DNA of 64,000 nucleotides from Sphingomonas sp. LC-1. Its GTDB lineage: Bacteria > Pseudomonadota > Alphaproteobacteria > Sphingomonadales > Sphingomonadaceae. The position numbers and the translations under genes are program-made. The notes beneath the pieces are model-generated. The model had not been told where the DNA came from, ran no database searches, and was given only the letters and a program-made list of their open reading frames with translations. Below, piece after piece: positions 14,867-24,061 of the stretch. Position 1 is the first letter of the stretch; each line of letters starts with the position of its first letter. The stretch lies in NCBI RefSeq assembly GCF_025371035.1, contig NZ_JANZXB010000003.1, forward strand, positions 186,001-250,000, read 5' to 3'.

Positions 14867-17518
14867 TCAGGCGATATGACGCTGGTGTTCCTCGGCCTCG
14901 CCGGTTTCCAGCCAGGGGTGATCATCGGGCAAGGGCGCGGCGAAGGCGATGCCGACGCGGCCCTCGCGCTCCCACCTTATATAGCCGCGCAGGAATTTCT
15001 CCCCGCCGATGCGCACACCCACCGCCGCGCCGCATACGATATAGGCGGGGGGCAGGCCCTCCACCATCGTGCCGGTGTTGGACAGGTCGCGGATGCGTAC
15101 GTCGATCATCGCGCTGCCCGACTGGATCTGCGCGGTACGCAGGATCTTCACGCGTGGGCGGCGGAGCGATTTGAGCCCGACCGGCTCGGCCCGGCCATCC
15201 TGCTCGCCCAGCGTCCGGTGCACCTCCGACGAATCGCCGGGGCGGCCATAGACATAGCCCTGGATATGGCTGCACCCCAGATCGCGGATCAGTTCGATCT
15301 CGTCCTGGATCTCGACCCCCTCGGCGGTGGTCTCCATGCCCAGCGTATCGGCCAGCGTCACGATCGCGCGGATGATCGCGGCGTTGCGGCTGCCGGTACG
15401 GATCGCGCCGCGCACGAAGGACTGGTCGATCTTGATCTTGTCGAACGGCGCATGGCGCAGATAGCCGAGCGAGGAATAGCCCGTCCCGAAATCGTCGAGC
15501 GCCAGCCGAATGCCCAGCGCCTTGAGCGCGGCGAACTGGCGTTCCGATTCCTGATTGTCGGTCAGGAAGACGCTCTCGGTGATTTCCAGCTCCAGCCGCG
15601 ACGGGGCGAGGCCCGACTGGGCCAACGCCTGTGCGACGAGTGCGGGCAGATGCGGCTTGGCGAACTGGATCGACGAGACGTTGACCGCCACCCGCGCGGG
15701 ACGGGGCCAGCTTGCCGCCTCGGTACAGGCGGTGCGCATCACCCATTCGCCGATCTGTTCGATCAACCCGCATTCCTCGGCCACCGGCACGAACTGCGCG
15801 GGCGAAATCTCACCCTGGGTCGGGTGGTTCCAGCGGAGCAGCGCCTCATAGCCGACGACCTGGGAATCGCGCGTCGACACCACCGGTTGATAGGCCAGGC
15901 GGAACTGCCCCTGCGCGATGGCGAGGCGCAGGTCTTCCTCCATCCGCTTGCGGCTGCGCGCGCCCTCCAGCATCGCCTCGGCGTAGAAGCGGTGGACGCC
16001 GCGCCCGTCGCCTTTGGCCGCATACAGCCCGAGATCGGCGTTGCGGATCAGCGTCTGCGAATCCGCCCCGTCCTGGGGGGCGATGGCGATGCCGATCGAA
16101 CAGCCGATCGTCACCTCATTGCCCTGGATTTCATAGGGGTGCGACAGCGTCGCGATGATCTCATTGGCGAGCGAGGCCAGCCGGTCGCGCGCATCGATAC
16201 CGGGCAGCAGGATCTGGAACTCGTCGCCGCCCAGCCGCCCGACCAGCCCGACATCGCCGACCACCCGCTCCAGTCGCCGCGCGACCTGTTGCAACAGCAG
16301 ATCGCCCGCCGGATGGCCGAGCGTGTCGTTGACCGCCTTGAACCGGTCGAGGTCCATCAGGAACAGCGCGGTCGGGCGATAGGGATGGGTCGACTGTTTC
16401 AGCGTCTTGTCGAGCGACAGCTTCATCCGCTGTCGATTGGCCAGCCCGGTCAGGCTGTCGAACAGCGCGAGGCGGGTGATCTCCGCCTCCGACCGGCGCT
16501 TCTCGGTCAGGTCGGAGCCCGAGCCGATGAACCCGCGGAATCGCCCGACGCTGTCGATGATCGGGCGCCCGGAGATCGACCACCAGCGTTCCGTGACCGC
16601 TCCATCGGCCACCGCACAGACGGTATAGTCGGAAAAGCTGGTGCGCGAGGCGATGTGGAACGACAGCGTCCGCTCGGTGCCCGGCGCGGAGGGATCCATC
16701 TGGAACAGCTCGGTCAGTATCCGTCCCTTTGACTCGATGCCCGACGCACCCAGATCGTCGGCGACCTTCTGCGACAAATAGGTCAGCCGCCCCCGCCGAT
16801 CGGTCTCCCAGAACCAACCGGTGCCATGCTCCTCGAATTCGGCGATCATCTTGACCGCCTGCACCCCCTGGCCGAATTCGCGGGCACGGGCGCGCGCGGT
16901 TTCATAGTCGAGCTTCCCCATGCACCGCGCCTTCAGCACCAGCACCAGCATGGCCGGTATGACGCCGGCCAGGATGGGCAGGACCGGGATGCCCCAGGCC
17001 AGCGCCGCGATCGGGGCCAGGAACGCCAGGCCGAAGGAATAGCCGATCAAGGCCGCGCGTACCGGATTCAGCATTGCCGCCGTCACCCAGATCGCGCAGG
17101 CGAGGGCCATCGTCGATCCCCATCCGCTTGCGCCATGATGGGCATGCGCCACGATGAAGAGCAGGGGCGCGGTCGACAGGGCGAGAATCAGACTCGACAG
17201 GCTGAGATTCTGCTTCAGCCGATAGAGCGGCTTCTGCCGCGAGATGCCATGATGGAGCATGGCCCCGATCAGCATCGCCACCAACAGGATCGGCCCGGAC
17301 GCCGCCGCCTTGTCGACCAGCATCGCATGTGGATCGTTCAGGGCGCTGAGCCCTAGAATCACTCCGATCGCCGCCAGATTCTGCGCGATCGCCATCGGCC
17401 ATGTCCGGCACAGCAACTTCAGGCGATGGAGATGCAAAGCGACCAGGAACTCGTCATTGTCCTCGACGAGACCGATCAGGGCCAGAAACGGTATTTGGTC
17501 GGTGGTGTCGGACGACAT
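14867..17518 (-). CDS. Membrane PAS-GGDEF-EAL-PilZ cyclic-di-GMP protein
   Basis: The 883-residue protein has an N-terminal membrane region (five or six helices up to about residue 205) and a PAS domain near 235-350 (GTGWFWETDRRGRLTYLS). A GGDEF domain follows with an intact RLGGDEFQILLPG. The EAL domain has intact catalytic residues: YEALLRW, NVSSIQF, LEITESV, DDFGTGYSS, KIDQSF, AEGVE and QGYVYG. A C-terminal PilZ-like domain has RRPRV and RDLSNTGTMVEG. The RxxD inhibitory site normally found before GGDEF is not present. The protein probably both makes and degrades c-di-GMP and senses it through PilZ; which activity dominates cannot be told. It is divergent from fumarase. Confidence 0.9.
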   Translation of the reverse strand: MSSDTTDQIPFLALIGLVEDNDEFLVALHLHRLKLLCRTWPMAIAQNLAAIGVILGLSALNDPHAMLVDKAAASGPILLVAMLIGAMLHHGISRQKPLYRLKQNLSLSSLILALSTAPLLFIVAHAHHGASGWGSTMALACAIWVTAAMLNPVRAALIGYSFGLAFLAPIAALAWGIPVLPILAGVIPAMLVLVLKARCMGKLDYETARARAREFGQGVQAVKMIAEFEEHGTGWFWETDRRGRLTYLSQKVADDLGASGIESKGRILTELFQMDPSAPGTERTLSFHIASRTSFSDYTVCAVADGAVTERWWSISGRPIIDSVGRFRGFIGSGSDLTEKRRSEAEITRLALFDSLTGLANRQRMKLSLDKTLKQSTHPYRPTALFLMDLDRFKAVNDTLGHPAGDLLLQQVARRLERVVGDVGLVGRLGGDEFQILLPGIDARDRLASLANEIIATLSHPYEIQGNEVTIGCSIGIAIAPQDGADSQTLIRNADLGLYAAKGDGRGVHRFYAEAMLEGARSRKRMEEDLRLAIAQGQFRLAYQPVVSTRDSQVVGYEALLRWNHPTQGEISPAQFVPVAEECGLIEQIGEWVMRTACTEAASWPRPARVAVNVSSIQFAKPHLPALVAQALAQSGLAPSRLELEITESVFLTDNQESERQFAALKALGIRLALDDFGTGYSSLGYLRHAPFDKIKIDQSFVRGAIRTGSRNAAIIRAIVTLADTLGMETTAEGVEIQDEIELIRDLGCSHIQGYVYGRPGDSSEVHRTLGEQDGRAEPVGLKSLRRPRVKILRTAQIQSGSAMIDVRIRDLSNTGTMVEGLPPAYIVCGAAVGVRIGGEKFLRGYIRWEREGRVGIAFAAPLPDDHPWLETGEAEEHQRHIA

Positions 17519-17650
17519 GCGCGATTTGCGATCCCCGGGGAACAGGGTCCATTCGTGCCATATGTGGTGTTAAAAATGATTGAAGTCGTCGTCGCCTGAG
17601 CGTGCATCTTGGCGTTGCGCGCGCCGCGCCGCTGGCGCAAAAGGCCGGTC

Positions 17651-19174
17651 ATGACGACCCTGATCCGCGACACCGACCTGATCGAGAGCGTGGCCGACGC
17701 GCTCCAGTTCATCAGCTATTACCACCCGATGGATTATATCCGCGCGCTGGGCAAAGCCTATGAGGCGGAGAAGAGCCCGGCGGCCAAGGATGCCATCGCG
17801 CAGATCCTGACCAACAGCCGCATGTGTGCCGAGGGGCATCGCCCCATCTGCCAGGACACCGGCATCGTCACCGTCTTCGTCAAATGGGGCCAGGATTGCC
17901 GCCTGTCGGGCGACCGGTCGTTGCAGGAGGTCGTCGATGAGGGCGTGCGCCGCGCCTATCTCCACCCGGAGAACAAGCTGCGCGCCTCGATCCTCGCCGA
18001 CCCCGCCTTCACGCGCCGCAACACCAAGGACAACACGCCCTCGGTCCTCCATGTCGAGATGGTGCCGGGCGACAAGGTGACGGTCGACGTCGCGGCCAAG
18101 GGCGGCGGGTCGGAGAACAAGTCGAAGTTCAAGATGATGAACCCGTCCGACTCGATCGTCGACTGGGTGCTCGAAATGGTGCCGCAAATGGGCGCGGGCT
18201 GGTGCCCGCCCGGCATGCTGGGCATCGGCATCGGCGGCACGGCGGAAAAGGCGGTGCTGCTCGCCAAGGAATCGCTGATGGGCGCGATCGACATGGGCCA
18301 GCTCAAGGAGCGTGGGCCGCGTAATGATATCGAGGCGCTGCGCATCGAGCTGTTCGACAAGGTCAATGCGCTGGGCATCGGTGCGCAGGGGTTGGGTGGC
18401 CTGTCCACCATCCTCGACGTCAAGATCCTCGACTGGCCGACGCACGCCGCGTCCAAGCCCGTCGCGATGATCCCGAACTGTGCGGCCACGCGCCATGCGC
18501 ATTTCACGCTGGACGGCTCCGGCCCGGTCTATCTGGAAGCGCCCAAGCTGGAGGAATGGCCCAAGGTCGACTGGAAGCCCGACCTGCAGACCGCCAAGCG
18601 GGTCGAGCTCGACACGCTGACGGCGGAAGAGGTGAAGAGCTGGAAGCATGGCGATCGGCTGCTCCTCAACGGCAAGATGCTGACCGGCCGCGACGCCGCG
18701 CACAAGCGGATCAAGGACATGCTCGACCGTGGTGAGGAACTGCCGGTCGAATTCCGTGGCCGCGTCATCTATTATGTCGGACCCGTCGATCCGGTCGGCG
18801 AGGAAGTGGTGGGCCCGGCAGGCCCGACGACCGCGACCCGCATGGACAAGTTCACCCGCATGATGCTCGACCAGGGCCTGCTGGCGATGGTCGGCAAGGC
18901 CGAGCGTGGGCCGGCGGCGACCGACGCGATCCGCGAATACCAGTCCGCCTATCTGATGGCGGTCGGCGGCGCGGCCTATCTCGTCGCGCGCGCGATCAAG
19001 GGCTCGAAGGTCGTCGGCTTCGAGGATCTGGGGATGGAGGCGATCTACGAATTCGACGTGGAGAACTTCCCCGTCACCGTCGCGGTCGATTCCGAAGGCC
19101 AGAATGTCCACACGCTCGCGCCGCTGGTGTGGCGCGACAAGATCGCCAAGGAAGGGCTGCTGACCCCGGCGTGA
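17651..19174 (+). CDS. Fumarate hydratase, class I
   Basis: The 507-residue protein matches iron-sulfur-dependent (class I) fumarases that interconvert fumarate and malate in the TCA cycle. Cluster-binding cysteines are visible in NSRMCAEGHRPICQDTG, GAGWCPPGMLGIGIGG and MIPNCAATRHAHF; the N-terminal alpha part and C-terminal beta part are fused as in FumA/FumB-type enzymes. The later motif YVGPVDPVGEEVVGPAGPTT and GGAAYLVARAIK belong to the beta domain. ATG 17651 was chosen because the upstream 14 residues are unlike any homologue and an AAAGG site is close. It converges on the acyl-CoA ligase gene across a shared terminator. Confidence 0.93.
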   Translation: MTTLIRDTDLIESVADALQFISYYHPMDYIRALGKAYEAEKSPAAKDAIAQILTNSRMCAEGHRPICQDTGIVTVFVKWGQDCRLSGDRSLQEVVDEGVRRAYLHPENKLRASILADPAFTRRNTKDNTPSVLHVEMVPGDKVTVDVAAKGGGSENKSKFKMMNPSDSIVDWVLEMVPQMGAGWCPPGMLGIGIGGTAEKAVLLAKESLMGAIDMGQLKERGPRNDIEALRIELFDKVNALGIGAQGLGGLSTILDVKILDWPTHAASKPVAMIPNCAATRHAHFTLDGSGPVYLEAPKLEEWPKVDWKPDLQTAKRVELDTLTAEEVKSWKHGDRLLLNGKMLTGRDAAHKRIKDMLDRGEELPVEFRGRVIYYVGPVDPVGEEVVGPAGPTTATRMDKFTRMMLDQGLLAMVGKAERGPAATDAIREYQSAYLMAVGGAAYLVARAIKGSKVVGFEDLGMEAIYEFDVENFPVTVAVDSEGQNVHTLAPLVWRDKIAKEGLLTPA

Positions 19175-19180
19175 CGTCGT

Positions 19181-19219
19181 GATCGGTCGTCCCGGCCTTC
19201 GTCGGGATGACCGATCAAT
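19181..19219. terminator. Bidirectional terminator between fumarase and acyl-CoA ligase
   Basis: GATCGGTCGTCCCG (19181-19194) and CGGGATGACCGATC (19203-19216) form a 14-bp stem with one wobble pair around an 8-nt loop. The convergent acyl-CoA ligase stop codon lies in the right arm. There is no strong T tract, so it could also be a repeat element. Confidence 0.55.
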
Positions 19220-21002
19220 TCCTGTAAAGCGCGTCGAGCCGCTCCCCATAGACCTCGCGCAGGACGTGGCGACGGATTTTCAGCGACGGAGTCAGCTGTT
19301 CGTTCTCGATCGAGAAGGGTTCGTCGGCGATGATGAAGCGGCGGATGCGCTCGGTCACGGACAGGTCGCGATTGACCCGATCGATTGCTGCCGAGATGGC
19401 CGCGCGGAAATCCAGATCGTCGTCCAGAGCGGCGCGGTTGCAGCCCGTGCCCGACTTGGCGCACCATTCGGCGGTCCATTCCGCATCGGGCACGATGAGA
19501 GCCACCATATAGGGTCGTCGATCGCCCGCGATCATCGCCTGCCCGATTTCGGGCTGAAGGGTCAGCATCCCCTCGACCTTCTGGGGGGCGACATTCTCGC
19601 CCTTGTCGTTGATGATCAGGTCCTTCTTGCGGTCGGTGATGCGCAGGCGACCGGCGGCGTCGAACTCGCCGATATCGCCGGTGTGGAGCCAGCCGTCCTT
19701 GAGCACCCGATCGGTTTCGACCGGGTTGCGCCAATAGCCGTGCATGACCAGCTCGCCGCGCACCAGGATTTCGCCGTCCTCGGCGATCCGCACCTCGGTA
19801 TCCGCCAGCGGCGGCCCGACCGTCTCCATCCGCACCCCCGCGCGCGGTCGGTTGCAGGCGATGACGGGGGCGGCCTCGGTCTGGCCATAGCCTTGCAGCA
19901 AGGTGAGGCCGATCGAGTGGAAGAACAGCCCGATCTCGGGGTTCAGCGGCGCGCCGCCCGACACCATCGCCTTTAATCGCCCGCCGAACTTCTTGGCGAT
20001 CTTGGGCTTGAATAGCGTCGCCACCGCCAGTTGCGCGGGCCGGTCGATCAGTCGCAGCTTGCCGTCATAGCTGCGCGCGCCCAGTGCCAGCGCCTGGTCG
20101 AGCAGACGCGCGCCAAGACCGCCCTTCTTTTCGATCGCCTTGGCGATGCGGGTGTGCAGCACCTCGAACAGGCGGGGCACGACGAACATGATCGTCGGGC
20201 GGACCTCCTCGATATTGGCGGCCAGCTTGTCGAGACCCTCGGCATAATAGATCTGTCCGCCCAGCGAGATGGGGAAATGCTGGCCGCCGGTATGCTCATA
20301 GGCGTGGGACAGGGGGAGGAAGGACAGGAAGACCTCGTCGTCCCAGCCGAAATCCTCCGCGATCACCGCGCTGCATCCCGCGCAATTGTGCAGGATCGCG
20401 CCATGATGCTGCATCACCCCGCGCGGCGCGCCGCCGGTGCCCGAAGTGTAGATGATGCAGGCCAGATCCTCGCGGGTGAAATCGGCCTGTGCGGCGACCT
20501 GCTGCGGATCGGCCGGATGCTTGGCGATCATCGCGTCATATTGATGGCATTCGATCTGGCTCGGTCCCAGCCTGAGCGCCTCGATGCCGATCACCGTCTG
20601 GACGTGGTTGGAGCGCAAAGCGGCGGGCATCAGCGTCGTCGCCAGCTTCTGGGTCGAGACGATGATCGCGCGCGCGCCCGAATTCTCGATGATGTGCGTA
20701 TGATCGCGCTCGGTATTGGTCGTGTAGGTCGGGACGGTGACGCAGCCCGCGGCCATGACGGCGAGGTCGGCGATGCACCATTCGGGGCGGTTCTCGGACA
20801 CCAGCATCACCCGGTCGCCGCGCTGCAAGCCGGTGGCGCGCAGCGCCGCCGACAGGCTCGCCACCTGCCGCGCCGCCTCGGCCCAGCTGATCGCGCGCCA
20901 TTCGCCCGCTTCCTTGCGCCAGAGGAAGGGCGCATCGCCCTTCTCCGCGGCGCGGGTGAAGAACATGCTGACGAGATTGGGGAAATATTCGAGCGTTCGC
21001 AT
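19215..21002 (-). CDS. Long-chain fatty acid-CoA ligase (AMP-binding)
   Basis: The 595-residue enzyme activates fatty acids to acyl-CoA through an acyl-adenylate. The P-loop appears as IIYTSGTGGAPRGVMQHH (about residues 185-200), followed by FLPLSHAYEHTGG, the VSGGAPLNPEIGLFF strand, the adenine-binding GYGQTEAAPVIACNR, the hinge DGWLHTGDIGEFDAAGRLRI and DRKKDLIINDKGENVAPQKV. The pattern resembles the FadD15 group. It probably acts at the inner face of the cytoplasmic membrane. The catalytic C-terminal lysine is likely in LTPSLKIRRHVL. Gene neighbours (fumarase, gamma-glutamyltransferase) give no pathway hint. Confidence 0.9.
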   Translation of the reverse strand: MRTLEYFPNLVSMFFTRAAEKGDAPFLWRKEAGEWRAISWAEAARQVASLSAALRATGLQRGDRVMLVSENRPEWCIADLAVMAAGCVTVPTYTTNTERDHTHIIENSGARAIIVSTQKLATTLMPAALRSNHVQTVIGIEALRLGPSQIECHQYDAMIAKHPADPQQVAAQADFTREDLACIIYTSGTGGAPRGVMQHHGAILHNCAGCSAVIAEDFGWDDEVFLSFLPLSHAYEHTGGQHFPISLGGQIYYAEGLDKLAANIEEVRPTIMFVVPRLFEVLHTRIAKAIEKKGGLGARLLDQALALGARSYDGKLRLIDRPAQLAVATLFKPKIAKKFGGRLKAMVSGGAPLNPEIGLFFHSIGLTLLQGYGQTEAAPVIACNRPRAGVRMETVGPPLADTEVRIAEDGEILVRGELVMHGYWRNPVETDRVLKDGWLHTGDIGEFDAAGRLRITDRKKDLIINDKGENVAPQKVEGMLTLQPEIGQAMIAGDRRPYMVALIVPDAEWTAEWCAKSGTGCNRAALDDDLDFRAAISAAIDRVNRDLSVTERIRRFIIADEPFSIENEQLTPSLKIRRHVLREVYGERLDALYRN

Positions 21003-21072
21003 ATGACTCTCCCACCGGCCCGTATCGCCGTTTCCAACGCGCGATCGGGCTCTTTGTTTGCTTGCGTGGCGC

Positions 21073-22839
21073 TTACTCGGCCGGGCGGCCCGGCTTGTCG
21101 CCGATCCTTTGGATGACGGTGGTTCGACCGGTCACGTCGATCGCCACCCCCTCGCTGCGCGGATCGGCGGCGCCGACCCAGCGGTTGCCGACGCGCTCGA
21201 TCGCATTGGCCTTCAGGCCCAGCGGGGCGACCGTCACCGTCTCCCCCAACGCCTGCAGACCGGGGACGAGCGCCTCCAGCGAGGTGCCGCGCTCGACCGT
21301 GGCGACCTTGTACGGCGCGAAGAGCAACCCTTGTGCGATGGCGTCCTGCGCGCTCAGCTTCCAGTCGATGACGCCGATGATCGCCTTGGCGACCTGCGCG
21401 ATGATGGTGGAGCCGCCCGCCGCACCGATCGCCAGCCGGACCTTGCCGTCGGGACCATAGACGATGGTCGGCGACATGGAACTGCGCGGGCGCTTGCCGC
21501 CCTCGACCCGGTTGGCGACCAGATCGCCGTCCTTGACCGGCACGATGTCGAAATCGGTCAGCTCGTTGTTGAGCATGGTGCCGTCGACCGACAGGCCCGA
21601 TCCGAACGAGCCCTCGATGGTGGTCGTTACCTCGACGACATTGCCTGCCGCGTCCACCGTGACGAGGTCGGTGGTGCCGGGCACCTCGCTGACCGGCGCT
21701 CGCACGCGTGCCGGCGCGCCGGGGGGCGTGCCGGGCGAGACCGACGCCATGGTCCGGTCGGGCGCAATCAGCGCGGAGCGGTCGGCGATATAGGCAGGGT
21801 CGAACAACCCCTTCAGCGGCACCCGGACATAATCGGGATCGCCCAGATACATGTCGCGATCGGCATAGGCGAGGCGCGAGGCCTCGGCGAACAGATGCCA
21901 GGCTTCCGGCGAATCCTTGCCCAGCTTGGCCATGTCGAAGCGTTCGAGCAGCTTCAGGATCGACAACATGGTCGACCCGCCGCCCGAGGACGGGGCCATG
22001 CTGCAAATGCGATAGCCGCGATAGGTCGCGCAAAGCGGCGGGCGGGGCTTGGCCGCATAGGAGGCTAGGTCGCCCGTCGTCATCTTCGACGGGTTGCGCT
22101 GGGCGGTGTTGACGGTTGTGACCAGCTTCTGCGCCTGCGGTCCGACATAGAAGCTGTCGGGGCCGAGCGTGGCGATCCGCTCCAGCAGCGCGGCCTGTTC
22201 GGGATTGCGGATGATGCTGCCCAGCGGCAGCACCTGTCCGTCCGGCCCGGTCAGCCGTGCACGGGTGGGGGCATCGACATGTGCGCCATAGCGGGTGAGC
22301 GCGATCTGGAGGCGCGGGGTTAGTGCAAAGCCCTGGCGCGCCAGCCGGATCGCGGGTTGGAACAGCCGTGCCCAGGGCAGCTTGCCGCCTTGGGCATGGG
22401 CTAGCGCCATGCCGCGCAGCGCGCCGGGCACGCCGACGCTGCGGCCGCCGGGAACCGCCTCGGCATGGGATAGCGGGCGACCGTCTGGGCCGTAGAACCA
22501 ATCGGGGGTGGCGGCCATCGGCGCGGTTTCGCGCGCATCGATGCTGTCGATCCGCCCATCCTTCGCGGCATGGCGGACCCAATAGCTGCCGCCGCCGATG
22601 CCGGAACTTTGCGGCTCGACCACGTTGAGCGCCAGCATGGTGGCGATCGCCGCGTCAGTGGCGGTCCCCCCGGCCCGCAGAATCTCGACCCCGGCGGCGG
22701 CCGCACGCGGGTCGGCGGCGCTGACCATGCCGGTCGTCGGGGCTTTGGGGGCGGGCTTTCGGGCCTCGACCGGCGCGGCGTTCAGAATGGCGGCGGGGGC
22801 CAGCGCGAGCGCCGCCACGGAAAGGAGCCAGTGCTTCAT
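21073..22839 (-). CDS. ggt: Gamma-glutamyltransferase
   Basis: The 588-residue precursor starts with a signal peptide (MKHWLLSVAALALAPAAILN) and is expected in the periplasm, where it cleaves itself and hydrolyses or transfers gamma-glutamyl groups of glutathione. The start of the small subunit is VPGTTDLVTVDAAGN, where the nucleophile Thr normally reads TTHxSVVD; the following residue here is Asp rather than His, a common variant. Further signatures are NVVEPQSSGIGGGSYWV near the N-terminus, MAPSSGGGSTML, and PRSSMSPTIVYG near the substrate site. The upstream open frame was rejected because the signal peptide begins at 22839, 46 bp from pyrD, with which it may share a transcript. Confidence 0.9.
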   Translation of the reverse strand: MKHWLLSVAALALAPAAILNAAPVEARKPAPKAPTTGMVSAADPRAAAAGVEILRAGGTATDAAIATMLALNVVEPQSSGIGGGSYWVRHAAKDGRIDSIDARETAPMAATPDWFYGPDGRPLSHAEAVPGGRSVGVPGALRGMALAHAQGGKLPWARLFQPAIRLARQGFALTPRLQIALTRYGAHVDAPTRARLTGPDGQVLPLGSIIRNPEQAALLERIATLGPDSFYVGPQAQKLVTTVNTAQRNPSKMTTGDLASYAAKPRPPLCATYRGYRICSMAPSSGGGSTMLSILKLLERFDMAKLGKDSPEAWHLFAEASRLAYADRDMYLGDPDYVRVPLKGLFDPAYIADRSALIAPDRTMASVSPGTPPGAPARVRAPVSEVPGTTDLVTVDAAGNVVEVTTTIEGSFGSGLSVDGTMLNNELTDFDIVPVKDGDLVANRVEGGKRPRSSMSPTIVYGPDGKVRLAIGAAGGSTIIAQVAKAIIGVIDWKLSAQDAIAQGLLFAPYKVATVERGTSLEALVPGLQALGETVTVAPLGLKANAIERVGNRWVGAADPRSEGVAIDVTGRTTVIQRIGDKPGRPAE

Positions 22840-22885
22840 GCCGCCGATCCTAGCGGCAAGGATCGGCCGCCGCCAAGCCGTAACG

Positions 22886-23914
22886 TCAGGCGCCGACCGC
22901 CTCCGCCACGCTCGCAAAGCCGTCACGGGCGAGAAGGGCGTCGAGATCGGCCAGCACGCGGGCCGCAAGGCCGGGGCCTTCATAGACCAAGGCCGAATAG
23001 AGCTGCACCAGGCTCGCCCCCGCCCGGATGCGGGCATAGGCCTCTGCCCCGCTATCGATGCCCCCCGCCGCGATCAGCGTCATCGCAGCCCCGGTCGCCT
23101 TGCGGAAATCGGCCAGTCGCGCGCGGGCGAGCGGGGCGAGGGGGCGGCCCGACAAGCCGCCGGTTTCGGCCGCGTTGGCGCTCGTCACATCGGGGCGGGT
23201 GATGGTCGTATTACCGATGATGATCGCATCCAGCCGGTGATCGATCGCAGCGCGGGCGATCTCGTCGATCTGGCCGGGGTCGAGGTCGGGCGCGACCTTG
23301 AGGAACAGCGGCACGGAGCCCGCCGCCGTGCGCGACGCCGCCAGCAACTCCGCCAGTGCGGGCCCGTGTTGCAGGTCGCGCAGGCCCGGCGTGTTGGGGC
23401 TTGAGATGTTGATCGTCACATAATCCGCGATCGGCGCGGCCTGGGTCACGCCGTGGCGATAGTCCGCGATACGATCGGCGGCATCCTTGTTCGCGCCGAC
23501 ATTGATGCCCAGCACGCCCTTGCGCTTCGCCGCCTTGGCACGCGCCAGCCCGGCGTCCAGCCCGCCATTGTTGAAGCCGTAGCGGTTGACGACGGCCTTG
23601 TCCTCGACCAGCCGGAACAGACGGGGTTTCGGGTTGCCGGGCTGGGGCTTGGGGGTCAGCGTGCCGATCTCGACCATGCCGAAGCCCAGGCCGAAAAAGC
23701 CGTCGATCGCCTCGCCATTCTTGTCGACGCCCGCCGCCAACCCCAGCGGATTGGCGAAGTCGATCCCCGCCACCCGCGTCGCCAGCCGGGGATAGCGCGC
23801 CGGATCGGTCCCCATCGGTGCGCCCAGCGACCCCCAGCGCGACAGCATCGAAACCGTCAGACCATGGGCGCGCTCGGCATCGAGGGCGAAGAGGAGCGGA
23901 TGATAAAAGGCCAT
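22886..23914 (-). CDS. pyrD: Dihydroorotate dehydrogenase (quinone), class 2
   Basis: The 342-residue enzyme oxidises dihydroorotate to orotate in pyrimidine synthesis and passes electrons to quinone at the inner membrane. The N-terminal amphipathic segment MAFYHPLLFALDAERAH typical of class 2 is present. FMN- and substrate-binding motifs include GLAAGVDKNGEAIDGFFGLG, FVEIGTLT-like MVEIGTLTPKPQPGNPKPRL, and NRYGFNNGGL. The catalytic serine lies in VTINISSPNTPGLRDLQ. FMN phosphate-binding LIAAGGIDSGAEAY and LVQLYSALVYEGP close the barrel. Length is normal. It is followed closely by ggt. Confidence 0.95.
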   Translation of the reverse strand: MAFYHPLLFALDAERAHGLTVSMLSRWGSLGAPMGTDPARYPRLATRVAGIDFANPLGLAAGVDKNGEAIDGFFGLGFGMVEIGTLTPKPQPGNPKPRLFRLVEDKAVVNRYGFNNGGLDAGLARAKAAKRKGVLGINVGANKDAADRIADYRHGVTQAAPIADYVTINISSPNTPGLRDLQHGPALAELLAASRTAAGSVPLFLKVAPDLDPGQIDEIARAAIDHRLDAIIIGNTTITRPDVTSANAAETGGLSGRPLAPLARARLADFRKATGAAMTLIAAGGIDSGAEAYARIRAGASLVQLYSALVYEGPGLAARVLADLDALLARDGFASVAEAVGA

Positions 23915-24010
23915 GTCGGCCCGGTTAGCGGATCGTCGGGGCGGGGGGAAGATCGCGCTTTATTCCCCGGCGCGGGGGCTTTGGCGACGGGCACGTCCCA
24001 TTCCCCGCAA

Positions 24011-24035
24011 GGAACGCTATCGGGCAACATGGGTT
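24011..24035 (+). promoter_or_regulatory. Putative EcfG promoter of the catalase-like gene
   Basis: GGAAC (24011-24015) and GGTT (24032-24035) are spaced as in the alphaproteobacterial general-stress sigma factor EcfG consensus, and the site is 27 bp upstream of the ATG at 24062. A catalase-family gene is a plausible member of that regulon. The final tetranucleotide is GGTT rather than the consensus CGTT. Confidence 0.45.
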
Positions 24036-24061
24036 GGAGGAGGCTTGCAGGGAGAGCCCCC

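Noticed and set aside
19181-19219. A mobile-element end at the 14-bp inverted repeat
   Set aside because: It sits exactly between two convergent genes and overlaps a stop codon, so a shared terminator is the simpler reading; no element body is present.
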